From the NCBI GenBank assembly GCA_028015205.1, contig CM051521.1, positions 101,036,513 through 101,100,512 on the forward strand: a DNA stretch of 64,000 nucleotides, in the 5' to 3' direction. Below, piece by piece: positions 23,298 through 35,529 of this stretch. Each line of letters starts with the position of its first letter. Positions within the stretch are counted from its first letter, which is position 1. A program made the translations under genes and the position numbers. Under the pieces are notes generated by a model that worked only from the letters and a program-made list of their open reading frames with translations, searched no databases and was not told the DNA's origin. The DNA comes from Mytilisepta virgata. Its lineage: Eukaryota > Mollusca > Bivalvia > Mytilida > Mytilidae.

Positions 23298-23940
23298 TTT
23301 TAACTAAATAACTGCTAGCTTATTCAATTTCCAAACTTCGGTTAGAGAAATAATATTTTATTATGTTTTATATAGATATATAAAACTAAAATTCCCAATT
23401 TCTATAAATCCACTTTCAGAAAGGAAATTTCAGATTTTCTAAAAACAGAAATGAAACATTGCATGTGATTTGAGTAATTTATCTAAACTTAAGTCCTTAT
23501 GTAATATGCAATAAATATATATAAATTTTATTATCACTTGGACTTTATCTGATTGATATACACAAAGGTCTTTCTAATGTATAAATAACATTTAAAATTT
23601 ACTATAAGAATATTGTATTCAGAGAAAGTTGAAGTAAAAAAACTATGAATTCAAACGTCCCTCGAAATAAATCCAAAATAACAGGTGACTTAGTGAGAAT
23701 TGGGCCCCACTATAAGCAAGTAATATTTTTGTTCATTTATTTCCTATTTTATTGTATACATTTCTCCAACTTATTTTCCAGATACCCTCCAATTCGATAT
23801 TCGTCATAGAAGGGTTATGTTTCTTAAAAAGCTATTTGGATTATCCAAATTCATTATAATGCGTCTTATGAGATTGTCAGTATCTGTTATATCCATTGCT
23901 AAATTTCATATTATCATTCATACTAAAATCTGACATGGTG
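23298..23940. other. upstream flank of ParB-like copy 1; no gene
   Basis: AT-rich sequence separating two family members. It may contain the promoter of copy 1, but no clear TATA box or splice site can be assigned. Confidence 0.4.
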
Positions 23941-23944
23941 AAGT

Positions 23945-24148
23945 TTCCATGAGGAGATCCACCACGGATTTTTATTTCTTTGCAGATTTCGTCCGCGCGC
24001 GCGGTATCCTTTGGGCAGCTTGGGCGTTAAGTGAGTAGTTTTTCCTAAAGTGCCTAATTATTTTTAAAATCCACAATCTCCTACTATCTGAGGAAAGATA
24101 GCTACCATCTATATATTTTACCTTTATTTCTGGTAGTGATGTCATCTA
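23945..24148 (-). pseudogene. ParB-like family, copy 2 (C-terminal fragment)
   Basis: Minus-strand remains of the second half: DGSY, a mutated DNRRLW box, LGKTT and IRGGSPHGN, with frame damage in a CG-rich stretch (GCGCGCGCGG near 23996). The 5' half is cut at about 24148, where an unrelated repeat begins. Confidence 0.65.
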
Positions 24149-24156
24149 AGGAGTGC

Positions 24157-24330
24157 AAATATACCTAAAGAGCAAATAAAAAAACGCAGTCCATTGTACA
24201 GACAAACCCTGGAAGACAAATGAACAACCACAAGCACAACAAATAAACATTGAAAAACAATGAACAACACGAACTCCTACAAAAACCAGGAGTGAACTCA
24301 GGTGCTCCGGAAGGGTAAGCAGTTCCTGCT
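24157..24330 (-). repeat. old dispersed repeat, uninterrupted copy
   Basis: AAATATACCTAAAGAGCAA runs through a short A tract into AAAACGCAGTCCATTG, then ACAACCACAAGCACAACAAA and CAGGAGTGAACTCAGGTGCT. A copy at 43.5/45.2 kb is split by a 1.6-kb element at the A tract. It truncates ParB-like copy 2. Confidence 0.65.
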
Positions 24331-24774
24331 CTGTATACGGCATACTGTATACAAAGTCAATCCGGTGGAAGTTTCAAATCGGTGGAGGTACATGAAATAT
24401 TACGACAGTGGGAACAGGTCAAACATCATCTTACATACGGTCAATTCGTGATGTCGACCGTAAAATTTACTAAGTGATGAGATCAACTTATCCTTGATAA
24501 AGCCCTGGTTAAGAAGCTTTTTTGATGGCAGTAATCCTCTTTGTCGAAAGTCAGGCTACCCCACGCATGCCCTTGAAGATCAGATAGGCTGAGGAATGTA
24601 GACGCCATATGCAGGCGATGCTGGTATATTGTTACACAATAAGGAAAAGTTAAAAACAGGAAAGTTGAAGTCATCACGTTTGTCATAAAATTAGGTCTTC
24701 AAATGTCTCTCATTGTCTATTTCAAGAAACAAATCCAAATATGAAGCGGACTTCGATGTACCGTATTGCAAGCA

Positions 24775-25460
24775 ATTAGAGCATGTGGAACTGCATATGA
24801 ATATCGAAAAAATATATAACTTTTTTACTTTCGGATATATAGCAAATTGAATATTCTGTAGAAAGAAGTACAAATGTATAGGATGCACGTAAATATCGCA
24901 AAAAATATTGAAAAAATTTACTTTAAATTGCCTTTTCTCAAAAACGTTTTCTACGAATTTTCTTAAAAATTGATATGTTATTGCCACTAAAATTTCCGTT
25001 TTATTGATATGAAAGCTATAGAGGGTCACCGAATTAGTTTTTGCAGTATAAATCATCCATGTGTCTCTGTAATACCTAAAAACGTCGAAAAATAGGATTT
25101 AGAGCCACGACGTCACGATTATTTTTCCTTTTCGGCGCTTTTTCCACGCTGTACAGCAGATTCAACTATCCATACTCAAAAAACGAATTCGGTGACCCCC
25201 TATAAATTTTATATCAATAAAAAGGAAATTCCAGTATTAAAAACATATAATTTTTAAAGAAAATTCGTAGGACAGGATTTCGAGAAATGTTAATTTGTAG
25301 TCAAAATTGCTGAACTTTTTTACGATATTTACGTGTATTCTATACATTTGTACTACCATTTTCCGGATTTTTAATTTGCTATATCTCAGAAAGTGTAAAA
25401 GTTATATATATCATTTTTTCGATGTTCTGGTGCAGTTCCTCATGCTCTAGGTGTATGCAA
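24775..25460. repeat. long inverted repeat, arms ~270 bp
   Basis: The left arm starts near GAGCATGTGGAACTGCAT and reads through TATCGAAAAAAT, ATAGCAAATTGA, AGTACAAATGTATAGGATG and GGTCACCGAATT. The right arm gives these reversed: AATTCGGTGACC, ATACATTTGTACTACC, TTTGCTATATC, ATTTTTTCGAT, TGCAGTTCCTCATGCTC. A ~140-bp spacer separates them. It is probably a foldback transposon; transcripts would form a long imperfect hairpin. An apparent frame on the minus strand of the left arm is not a gene. Confidence 0.75.
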
Positions 25461-25959
25461 AATTTAATAAAATTCCGTGAGATTATCCATTTACGTACCT
25501 GTCAGTTTAAATAATTTTGGTTTGTCTTAAGTAATTGTAAGGCTCTGAAATATTGACCAATGTTTACTGGATCAGTGCTATTCAAACATTTAACCAATTA
25601 ACAAAAAGTTCTTCGTATGAGAGTTATTTAAGAAGCAACGGCTACACACATTCATATAATTGGTGTGGATTCATACGATAAAAAGTGAGGGTTTCCGGTG
25701 TAATATTACTTAGGTTTTTCTTAGTTAAGTAGAAACTCGCTTTATGCATATGACTTAAGTAAATTGTTTACATGTAGCTAAGTCAATTCTTAGCAAAATA
25801 TTAGTTTAAGAAATACTTAAGTTAAGATGTTTTATGCATACGGGCCCTGATCTTATAATGCTAAGTGGAGAGTCCGGTTAGATGGGGAGATGTCATTATA
25901 CTAATTTCCAAGCAAAAGATACCTAGTTTGTATTTGATGGCTTTTTGTATAATATTGAC

Positions 25960-26390
25960 TGTATTTTTTGGGCAAATTGTAACCCTGTCACGTTTAGTAT
26001 GAAAGTTCAATATAACATAGACTGAAGTTTGACTGCTATGTCATCTGCACAAGTAGGGCAACCGATATACTAGTCCAAATCTGTTCACCCGCGAGTCGGA
26101 TATGAGATTGGTGACGTACTTGGTATAGGTCTTTAATAATGCTCCAGAGGGTTGAAGGAATTTCAGTTTCTTATAATTTGCCAAATAGGATGGTATGACT
26201 AACTAAATCAAAGCCCTTTGGACTGTCTACCGGAAACCATGAATGCAGCCAAAAGCATAGATGTTCCTGTTTTAAATCCAAATTGTAAGGGACACTGGTC
26301 AAATCTAGTAGTCAGTTTTAGCAGAAGGATATATTCATTTACTTTGGTCAAGACTGGAGTTACAGCTGTCCATTACTTTTGGTTTTTTGC
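25960..26390 (-). pseudogene. non-LTR (LINE) reverse transcriptase fragment
   Basis: Minus-strand translation in broken frames gives LQFGFKTGTSMLLAAFMVSG, then KGFDLVSHTILFGKL, a stop, IPSTLWSIIKDLYQV, and GCPTCADDIAVKL at the catalytic region (ADD). These are RT motifs of a LINE polymerase with several stops and frameshifts. Only the palm region remains. Confidence 0.75.
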
Positions 26391-26599
26391 TTTTTAAGGA
26401 TGGAAGTTAATATACATCATCCTTTCATGATATAATAAAATACATGAAAAAAAAACATTGTTACCAAGTTATTTATTATTGCATAACATTAATTCGTGTG
26501 ATCTGAAGTCTTTTAACAAATGGATAATCTATTCCCTATAGGACTATGCAAGACAACAACTCGTGTACAGTAAATTGCCTTATTCAAAAGGAGATGAGG

Positions 26600-26785
26600 C
26601 ATCAGTGATGATGTTAGAATATTGAAGGCCAGCAAGTCTATGGTACAGACCCGAACTTTCTCATCAGTGATGATTTTAGAATATTGAAGGCCAGCAAGTC
26701 TATGGTACAGACCCGAACTTTCTCATCAGTGATGATTTCAGAATATTGAAGGCTAGCAAGTCTATTGTACAGACACGAACTTTCT
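26600..26785. repeat. 62-bp tandem repeat, three copies
   Basis: CATCAGTGATGATTTTAGAA starts units at 26600, 26662 and 26724; units 1 and 2 are almost identical and unit 3 has a few changes. Confidence 0.9.
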
Positions 26786-27099
26786 AAAATTCGACACTTT
26801 ACGAGTATTGAATTTACTGCTGTCAATTAAAACATGACAAAGACGTGTATGATAATGATATAGAGGGAACATTTTTTGAGTATGCATTACGGTAAGATAA
26901 CACACCGGAAACACAACTTCACTTACAAAACAGGAGATCCTTGACAACCACAGGACTGTTTGGAGGAGAGTCAAAATTACCTAGCAAGCAATTAATAAGA
27001 TAAGATCTAGGAGATCCCTCCGGATTACTTGCACTTTATAGATGTCATTGTTGTCTAAATGTTTTGACCTTATTTCACCTGTATTTCTATGCTGTCTGT

Positions 27100-27290
27100 C
27101 CGTTTGTGTGACCTTAGATGGTTTTGAACTTACAACTTTGGTCATTTTTGCACTTTTGAATTTTTTCTTCAACTTTTTGGATTGTTGGTTTGGTTTTCAA
27201 CATTTTAGGCCTTGAGTACAACTGATAAGTCGTAAATCTACGAAATGTGCACATCTTGTGCATCAGAATTTGTATCAAAGCATTTCTGGT
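27100..27290 (+). repeat. hammerhead-motif repeat, copy 1 (core mutated)
   Basis: The repeat unit (TTAGATGGTTTTG...GGTTTTCAACATTTTAGGC) ends in CTGATAA (27222-27228), GTCG-TAAAT-CTAC and GAAA (27242-27245), then ATGTGCACATCTTGTGCATC. It matches 39830-40035, where the ribozyme-like core is intact; here CUGAUGA has become CUGAUAA. Confidence 0.5.
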
Positions 27291-27414
27291 GGACTCAAGT
27301 CCCCGATGGTATCCTAAGCTCAGTTGCTAGTATTTAGATACTAGCTCGAAATACTTAAAATTTACTGTTACAAAATTTTAAAATTTGTGAAAACTAGGGA
27401 GTATATCTTTTGTG

Positions 27415-27600
27415 CATAGCTCTGTCCTAAGATGGTTTTGGCTTTAAAGCTTCTGGTGATTTTGGCATTTTTTAAATTTGCTCTTTAACGTTTTGCATTG
27501 TTGTTTTGGTTTTCAACATTTCAGGTCTTGAGCCCAACTCGACGAAATTTGCACATCTTGTGCATCGAAATTGGTATCAAAGAATTGTATTTTATGTCTT
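27415..27600 (+). repeat. hammerhead-motif repeat, copy 2 (core deleted)
   Basis: Same unit as 27100-27290, about 310 bp downstream and in the same orientation. The CTGATGA and stem II loop are deleted: CCCAACTCGACGAAATTTGC is followed by GCACATCTTGTGCATCG and GGTATCAAAG. Confidence 0.5.
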
Positions 27601-28049
27601 TTAACTTGCTTCAAAGTATTTTATCTAATGTTTTTGTGCATGACCATGACTGATTGAAAGGCTATAATATCTCTTCTACTTTCTATTTTTAACCTGAATG
27701 AGAAATTCTAACATAACCAACGGAATAGATAAATAATCACAAAAACGTTTCGTATGTTTTAATTCTATATATAATAATTATAAAAATGCAAAATTTAGAA
27801 CTTACAACAAAATTAATATTACACAAATATGACGATTGATTCTTTCGACATAATTCTTGGGCAAACATTCATGATAAATCATTCGTATCAATGAAATGTT
27901 GATTTTTTAATATAGAATTGCATTCTTCTACCTGTTCGTCAAAATCATATTACAACAAGTTATTTCAATAAAACAAGCCACTCTTCTCTTGATATATCCG
28001 TTGTTAGTAATCTATCATAAATTCATTCTTGTCGTTAATAAACATGTAC

Positions 28050-28170
28050 TTAAATCTGATACGGCAAAAGTCCCACACGGATTTTTATAAACTCTGTTCT
28101 TCTGAATTTCATTCTAGGTATCCTTTTGGCATTTCGGACCTTAATTTCAGTAACTTTTCCTATAGGGAAA
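28050..28170 (-). pseudogene. ParB-like family, copy 3 (fragment)
   Basis: The minus strand encodes a GKVTEIKVRNAKRIP-like segment and a damaged IKIRVG tail, the C-terminal third of the family. Sequence beyond 28170 is unrelated. Confidence 0.55.
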
Positions 28171-28646
28171 ATAGTATTATTTACTTTCCAGGTACAAGGT
28201 TGCTCAAATTTTATCCCTGGCTTGGAAGACGTGATTGGCTAGGGTGACGTCGGTTAAACACCCATGCCCCCCGTCTCGTCGTTAAGTATCCTAATTACCG
28301 TATTAAAATGTCATGTGTTCTCTATATTTTATATAACACACATTTATACTTTTGAACATTATTTTACTTAGAACAAAGACGATTTGCTTTCCAGTGACAT
28401 CATTTTGAAGCTATTTTAACGTCAACATGTACCATTTCGCGGACAAATTGAAAATAAAAATTCAAGAAACACACAGATCTCTGAGTTTGGTACCATAGGT
28501 ACCACCTCGACATAGTAAGTAGGGCATTTTCTGCAGAATTTCATATCTGTTTAAATGCGTAATGAAATTGACGTCGCATTTTTCCTTGCTTTTCGACTAA
28601 CGTTCATATATTTTTAAAATGAAAAGGCCAAACCGGGAGTAAATCC

Positions 28647-28760
28647 GTTATCTACGTTTATAGCCGTGGGCATTGAGATTGTACCACCCTTCAGCGCCAC
28701 TGCACAGAAGTGCTTCCGGGTGGTACAATCTCAGTGCCCATGGCTATAAACGTAGATAAC
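28647..28760 (+). repeat. 43-bp hairpin, G:U-compensated on the + strand
   Basis: Arm 28647-28689 pairs with 28718-28760 across a 28-nt loop: 41 Watson-Crick pairs and two sites that become G:U in a plus-strand transcript but A/C mismatches in a minus-strand one. It is either a very young foldback element or the precursor of a hairpin RNA. Confidence 0.75.
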
Positions 28761-28769
28761 TGATAGTGT

Positions 28770-29160
28770 ACCCTACTCAGGTCGAAATATAAGAACATTG
28801 TTGATTGAACAAAATGTCAGTCTGTACTCAGGACATCTTTTCAAGTTGTAGGATGAATGGGTGTCTAAAAATATGAAAGAATGTTACATCCAGGTGAAAA
28901 TGAATTTTAAACAATTTTTTGTTATTTTGTACTTACTGCACAGAAAAAAGGCGTCGAAGTATCGGTAACCCTAATTTTGTTAAGCTGGCGGAATAGGAAG
29001 ATGGTCATTATGCATTTTCATATACATTTCTGAATACTATAATGAAAGTAATTTAATTGACTATGGATGTTGGTTCTGGGTTTTTGTTAAAAAGTGGTGA
29101 AAATCTGGAAAAGGGTATAATTATCCCTATGGCAAAATAAATCCTACCGCTTTCCCTAAA
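28770..29160. other. no recognised gene
   Basis: AT-rich flank of the ParB-like cluster; nothing supported. Confidence 0.4.
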
Positions 29161-29164
29161 GTCT

Positions 29165-29410
29165 TTAATTGTTAGCTACTGATACATGCATGTAGCTACC
29201 ATCTACATATTTTACTTCTTTTTCTGGTAGTGATGTGACAGACATTCGAGCTTCAACAATATCATCTAAAATCTCGCCGATCAGGCGGCCATATGTTTTT
29301 ATTTGTTTGATATTGAATTTTGAGAGTATAAAACCTCCGACTTCACTGTGAAATAAAGCATTTTCATCAGTTTGACTTAAAACGTCCTTCATTTGATTGT
29401 TATTGTTCAC
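29165..29410 (-). pseudogene. ParB-like family, copy 4 (N-terminal fragment)
   Basis: The frame keeps GRLIGEILDDIVEARMSVTSLP and VKYVDGSY, then breaks where YVSADNRRLW should follow; a stretch matching the KLETLGK codons survives near 29135-29165. The N-terminus is altered (KFNIKQIKTY in place of SISNKFKNG), so the fold cannot form. Confidence 0.7.
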
Positions 29411-30427
29411 TTTTCAGCGTTGAAATAAAGTTGATCAACTGAATGGTTGGTTTAAATATGATTTGAACTTTCTCGACCTGAAAATTTCAAACTAATTTAG
29501 ACACGGTATTTTCCGACTTTCTGAAAACGCTATAGCTACCTATATTTATCGCAAATAGAATATTTACGTAATGTTCAATATATATCAATTGAGCAATAAC
29601 CTGCACATGTATAATTATATATACAGGTGTTTTCCAAAGATTAAATATAGCATACACTTAAAATATACATTCGGTGGCCCACACTGGAAATAACTGACTG
29701 AATTTTATATGAAATGACGGACTAAAATTTAAATTGGAAATTACTTTTATATGTACAAGTGTAATCTAAAGTACATGTATTATTTAATAAGATGGTCTAA
29801 TTAGATCGATAATACAGCGGAAACAACTTCACTCACAAAACAGGAGATTCTTGACATCCACAACACTGTTTTGATGACAGACAGAACTAGGGATTACTTG
29901 CGTTTATATGTGTCAGTTTTGTCTAAATGTTTTGTCCTTTGTTCACTTGTATTCCGACGCTGTGTGTCCGTTTGTTTTATGCCTTTTGAAATGCTCCAAA
30001 GTATTTTCTATCTAATGATTTTAGTGGACCAACATGACTGATTTCGGTGTTATTGTATCGCTTCTAGTTGATACTTTTAACCTGAATGGGAGGTTCTAAC
30101 CAAACCAAGGAAATAGATAAATAAATCACAAAATCTTTTCGTAAGTTTTAATTCTATATATAATAATTATAATATTATTAATATTGTCCACTTTGTCAAA
30201 TATAATGATTGATTTATTTCGACAAAATCCTTAGGCAGGCATTCATGATAAAACATTCGTATCATTGAAATGTTGTTTTTTTAATTTATTTTCTATTCAT
30301 TCATCTGCATGTTCATCATAATCATAGTGCATCAAGTTATTTCAGTTTCACACAAGTCACTCCTTTCTTCTTCGTAGAAATATCTATGCGATTGTCAATA
30401 CCTCTAGTATCAATTTATAGTAATGTG

Positions 30428-30808
30428 TCATATATTCATTCTTGTCATTAATATACCTAAATCTGATACGGCGAAGCTTCCACCAGGTGATCCACCACGG
30501 ATTTTTATTATCTCTGTTCTTGCAGATTTCAATCTCGGTATCCTTCTGGCAATTCGAACTTTAACTTCACCAACTTTTCCTAAAGTCTCTAATTGTTTTA
30601 AAATCCACAATCTTCTATTATCTGCTGATACATAGCTACCATCTATATATTTTACTTCTATTTCTGGTAGTGATGTGACAGACATTCGGTCTTCAACAAT
30701 GTCATCTAAAACCTCACCAATCAGGCGGCCATTTTTGAATTTGTTTGATATTGAATTTTGAGAGTATAAAACTTCCGAAGGCTTCACTTTGAAATATGGC
30801 ATTTTCAT
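30428..30808 (-). CDS. ParB/sulfiredoxin-like small protein, copy 5 (intact)
   Basis: 126 residues, single exon, start MKMPYFKVKPSEVLYSQ. It carries all family marks: NGRLIGEVLDDIVEDRMSVTSLP, VKYIDGSYVSADNRRLWILK, VGEVKVRIARRIP and IRGGSPGGSF, with a short variable end. It is almost identical to copy 8 at 36875-37258, and the ~1.2-kb flanks match too, so the two arose by a recent segmental duplication. The reading frame is kept despite many decayed neighbours, which argues for a working gene. The ParB-like fold is inferred. Confidence 0.7.
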   Translation of the reverse strand: MKMPYFKVKPSEVLYSQNSISNKFKNGRLIGEVLDDIVEDRMSVTSLPEIEVKYIDGSYVSADNRRLWILKQLETLGKVGEVKVRIARRIPRLKSARTEIIKIRGGSPGGSFAVSDLGILMTRMNI

Positions 30809-30999
30809 CAGTTTGACTTAAAACCTTCTGCATTTGATTGTTATTGTTCACTTTTCAGTGTTGAAATAAAGTTGATCAGTTGAATGATTAGTTTAAATAT
30901 GGTTCGAAGGTTCTCGATCTGAAAATTTCAGACTAATTTAGAAACGGAATTTCCCGATCTTCTGAAAACGCTATCTATAATTATCACAAATAGAATATT

Positions 31000-31780
31000 T
31001 ATGTAATGTTCAATAAATATCAATCGCGCGATAACCTGCACATGTATAATTATATACACAGGTGTTTTCCAAAGAACAAATATAGCATACACTTAAAATA
31101 TACTTTCGGTGATTAGTCTGTATTATGTATTATGTAATTTAATCTGTCTTTATGAATATACTGAAGTTGAAAAGGGGGGCTGCTCAAAGTGGTGAGAGCT
31201 CATGTACACGTATAAAAATGATACCAAATGTGATGCTCAAGATCGAATTACTACTATGGGTAGTAGCACTCTGCTAAGCACCCTACATATAGGAGTAAGA
31301 GCAAAGATGACATCGCCTTGGAGTCAGAAAATGTAATTAACGGCCAACACTGGAAATAACTGACTAAATTTTATATGAAATGTTTTTTATTCTGATATGA
31401 AGACGATACCAAAGTAAGGTTGACCATTTATCTATGTAAATCACAAACACCTTCAAACAAATTTCAATGGTACATTTTTCAAAAGATCTCTTAAACACAA
31501 AACAACAATGATAGTCATGAAATGCAGGGTACACTACAGTTTGCTTTTAGCTTAAAAGTTATGGAAAATATTTAACAATTTATAGATATGAGTTAGAGGG
31601 TGTTATAATTTAGACATATATGCAAGAAACTCTTAATCACATCATGATCATGTTGAATTTTACAAACACACCCTTTACTTCCGCATTTCGAGACTACCAA
31701 TACAGGTAAACAATTCAAATTTAAAGTTTCACTATATATTTTACGATATAAAGAATATAGCAATAAAAAACACCTCAAGG
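31000..31780. other. duplicated non-coding flank
   Basis: Blocks around 31030-31120 and 31380-31780 recur at 37490-37580 and 38290-38660, showing that the gene-family duplication carried non-coding DNA. No gene. Confidence 0.5.
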
Positions 31781-31789
31781 CACCAATGA

Positions 31790-32810
31790 GTCTTCAACGC
31801 AGCGAGAAAATCACGGACCCAGAGGCGGGCTTCAGCTAGCCCCTAAAAAATAATGTATTCTAGTTCAGCAAAATTGACGGCACACTACACTTCGAAACAT
31901 AAAATGAACCATAATAAAAAAAACCACATAAGACTAACAGAGGCTAGAGGTTCTTGACTTGGGACAGGCACAAAAATGCGGCGGGGTTAAATATGTTTTG
32001 TGAGATCTCAACCCTCCCCCTGTACATCTAGCCAATGTGGAATAAACAAACACACAGCGATCCACACAGTAAAACTCAGTTCAAAAGATGTCCGAGTCCG
32101 ATGTTAAAAAAGGTAACAGAAGAAACTAAGCAAAATGACAATGATCAGTATATATAAAAAAAGGACTACTAGCATGTACTGACATGCCAGCTCCAGACCT
32201 CAATCAAACTGATCGAAAAATTATGTCTATATCATATGGAAAATCAGCCACAATCCCTCCCGTTAAGGGGTTTAGTATCATGCGATCATAAATTATACGA
32301 GAAGAACATAACCCGTATCATGCCAACAACTGGTTTTAGAATACATGTGTTTATTTCCGATGCAAAGACCATATGAGTGAATCAATATTAATTTTTTAAA
32401 AAATGCCATCTTTAATGACTTTACAACAGTATTGTAACTATATCCCTTGTTAATAAGTCTGTTTAAAGGTTTGATTAGCTTTTCAGGTGAATGGCGACAT
32501 TTTTGTGCTTTGTATAGAATATTACCATAAAAGATGGGATGTGAAATACCTGAACATATAAGATGTTTGCACGTTGATTTATATTAACGAATGAGGTCCT
32601 TGTACCGATGATAAAATTTAGTAAAAGTTTTGACAAGTTTGTGATATCGAAATCCCGGGCTTAATAATTTTTCAATAATACAAAGATTTCTTCGTTAAAA
32701 TTAAATAATTTGTTGCATACAGGAGCGATTCAAACAAGTTGAGATATATAAACACCATACGATGGTGCCAAGGGAACGTCGCCATTTAAAAATTTATTGC
32801 CTATCTGAAT
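31790..32810 (-). mobile_element. mussel-type dispersed retroelement remnant
   Basis: From GGCGGGCTTCAGCTAGCCCC through CATGCCAACAACTGG this is a repeat type I recognise from mytilid genomes. The distal part on the minus strand is protein-derived: GDVPLAPSYGVYISQLVRI, FNFNEEIFVLLKN, KLLLNFI, HIPSFM. I recall this phrase order as the C-terminal region of abundant invertebrate retroelement polyproteins; the class is unsure. Stops and frameshifts mark it as dead. Confidence 0.6.
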
Positions 32811-33644
32811 TAAATTTATGCTATGGAATATATTTCTTAACACTAAGAACTAAGCTCTGTCTGGATTATTACTTAACCTCAACAAATTTGTAATATTTGA
32901 AAAAAAGTGTATTTCATTTGGTCAATACATATTTAATTTTTCCACTTATTTGAGTATTCAGCTTCTTATTATTGTTTTTATTTTATTTTTTTATAGACTT
33001 ATTGACAGTGGACTTTTTTGTCAACTATTATTAATGACACTTTCTTAAATCTTTCATTGATCATGATTTAATGAAATAAAGAAATGAATGAATTATAATT
33101 AACGCAAAATAAATGAAGTTAATTGATATTAGCAACAATGTACAGCTATTATGGATATATGTTTTTAATTTTTCTCTTTCCTTTGACTTTGTTGTAAGTT
33201 TCATTTCTTTTTATGTTCAAAGCGTCATATCTGGTAAAATAATATATTCTGTACGAACTTTACAATGTTATATTTTTGGTCTTCCAAACAGAAGAAAAAT
33301 TACCAAATATCGAATTGTAAAAAGATATTTTAACTTTTACCGAGTCAGTCTTATGGTATGTTGTTTCATTTACATGAAATAGTAGAAAAAGTTTATGTAA
33401 ACTCAGATTGGAAGTTTAAAATAGCTCATGCTTAAATATATTATAATTTTAATTTGATCAGTGGAAAGCACCTGTGTATATGAATATACAAGTAGCAGAT
33501 ACATGTATAAGGTCAATGTTATATTTCTTGAACATTTTGTAAATACGTGCGTTTTATTTTCGATTGATACAGGTAGTGTTTTCAAGAAATCGGGAAATCC
33601 TCTGTCTAAAAATTGGAGTATTGACAAAATTTGTTGTTTTTAAA

Positions 33645-34520
33645 ACAAGAGGCTCAGTGGGCTGAGCCTGTATCGCTCACCTGGCAGTCACAAACTTTTG
33701 ATTTGATTTAACAGACTAGATTGATTTCTGGAAACTTTGTAAATGATCTTCTATAAATGCTTCATACCAAGTATAAGTTCATTTGCCAAACGGTTTCAGA
33801 GGAGAAGTTTTAAATTTCGACCAATCAGAACATATAAAGGTTTCTGGCGGCTGTTTTGTTTCGCGGACTAGAAAGATTATGCGAAGTTTGTAAAGGACTT
33901 TCCATAGATGCTCCAAAACAAAAATCAGTTCATTTGGCTTTACGGTTTCATAGGAGAAGAAATTTAAATTTCGACCAATCAGAACATGTAAATGCTCATG
34001 GCGGCTATTTTGTTTCACGGACCCGGATGATTTATGCAAACTTTGTAAAGGACCTTCCATAGATGCTCCATACCAGAAATCAGTTCATTTGGCTTTACGG
34101 TTTCAGAGGAGAAGAAATTTAAATTTCGAAAAATCAGAACATGTAAATGTTCATGACGGGTATTTTGTTTCACGGACCCGGATGATTTATGCAAACTTTT
34201 AAAGGTCCTTCCATAGATGCTCTATATCAAAAATCAGTTCATTTCGGTTTACAGTTTCAGAGCAGAAGAATATTTAAATTTGGACCATAAACATAACATT
34301 TAAATGATCATGGCGGCCATTTTGTTTCACGGACCCGGATGATTTATGCAAACTTTGTAAAGAGGCTTCCATAGAAGCTACAGGCCAAGTTTCAGTTCAA
34401 TAGGTCCAGGGGTTTCAAAGGAGAAGATGAAAATGTCAAAGTTTACAGACGGACGGACGACGGACGGCCACGGACGCCAAGTGATGACAAAAGGTCACAT
34501 GACATTTGGCCAGGTGAGCT
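33645..34520 (-). mobile_element. dispersed repeat with ~155-bp tandem core, copy A
   Basis: It opens with AAGAGGCTCAGTGGGCTGAG and TATCGCTCACCTGG and closes with ACGGACGGACGACGGACGG, GCCAAGTGATGACAAAAGG and GGCCAGGTGAGCT. Inside, GGTTTCAGAGGAGAAG recurs every 153-159 bp (33792, 33947, 34101, 34254, 34413), giving five core units. Shorter apparent reading frames are artefacts. The monomer length resembles bivalve BIV160/pearl-type repeats, but homology was not tested. Confidence 0.7.
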
Positions 34521-35154
34521 AAAAATTGGAAGTGATTTTTAAACATTCTCGGTCTGTCAAAGTTTCGGCTGCAAATTAGAAGAATGTTATGGGATTTTTC
34601 AGCAGTGTATTAATGTTTTTACTGATTAAGTTATTTTCTTAATGGATCAAGGATAATAGTGGCTCTGTTTTTAAGTATTTTAAGAATTAACTTTTATACG
34701 AACTGGATTTGGAAAGATAGCTTCGGCAATCAGTTACGTTTGTTTTTATTCTTTATTTTTATTTTTTTTATTTATACTTTTTAGAAACATCAGAAATAAT
34801 AACAGATCCAACGCATATTCTATTTTCTATTATCATCAAAGAATTAAAAATTTCACAAATGATGTATTATAAACTTTGTGCACGACGCACTATTTTCATA
34901 GTTCAGTCAAAACCTTTCTATGTTATTACCCATCATATCAAATATATAGTTTCTTACAATGCAGCAACTTCAATTAAACATCGATTGTTAACAAAGCAGT
35001 TTTTAAATAACTTTCGGAAAAATAGCTCCACATATGAAGTGACGAAGTATGATCAACTACACATTTTTCACTTCTCTTGAAATACTATTGGTAGCTGTCA
35101 AGATTGCGAGTGTTCTTTTCGGACCATTTTGTTGAAATTATACTGCACACGTTT

Positions 35155-35529
35155 TCAATCTGCATACTTGCTAATATCGCTTAGTTCAGACAAACCTGCC
35201 CAAGTCCCACCAGGAGAGCCTCCTCTTATTCTTACATACTTTGTCCTTACACTTTTCTTGTGAGAAATCCATTTCGTTTCTTTAACACAAACAGTATTAA
35301 GCTTATCTAAACTTTCTAGTTGTTTCAATATCCATAGTCTCCTGTTGTCAGCAGACACATAAACTCCATCAATATATTTCACCGCTATGGTTGGAAGGTT
35401 TGACACTGACATGTGTTCGTCCATAATGTCATCGAGAACCTCTCCAATGTATTGACCATTTTTAAACGTGTTTGATATAGAATCTTGTGAATATAAAATG
35501 TCCGAAGGTCTCAGAGATAAATATGACAT
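35155..35529 (-). CDS. ParB/sulfiredoxin-like small protein, copy 6 (intact)
   Basis: 124 residues, start MSYLSLRPSDILYSQDSI. It represents a second subfamily: NGQYIGEVLDDIMDEHMSVSNLPTIAV, DGVYVSADNRRLWILKQLESLDKL, VCVKETKWISHKKS, then IRGGSPGGTWAGLSEL. The copy at 39004-39380 is its frameshifted duplicate, with about 0.75 kb of shared flanks. Sequence upstream of the start contains no clear promoter. Same fold inference as the other copies; role unknown. Confidence 0.7.
   Translation of the reverse strand: MSYLSLRPSDILYSQDSISNTFKNGQYIGEVLDDIMDEHMSVSNLPTIAVKYIDGVYVSADNRRLWILKQLESLDKLNTVCVKETKWISHKKSVRTKYVRIRGGSPGGTWAGLSELSDISKYAD

Noticed and set aside
24691..25056. 121-residue minus-strand frame
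   Set aside because: It is one arm of a long inverted repeat and has no recognisable domain.
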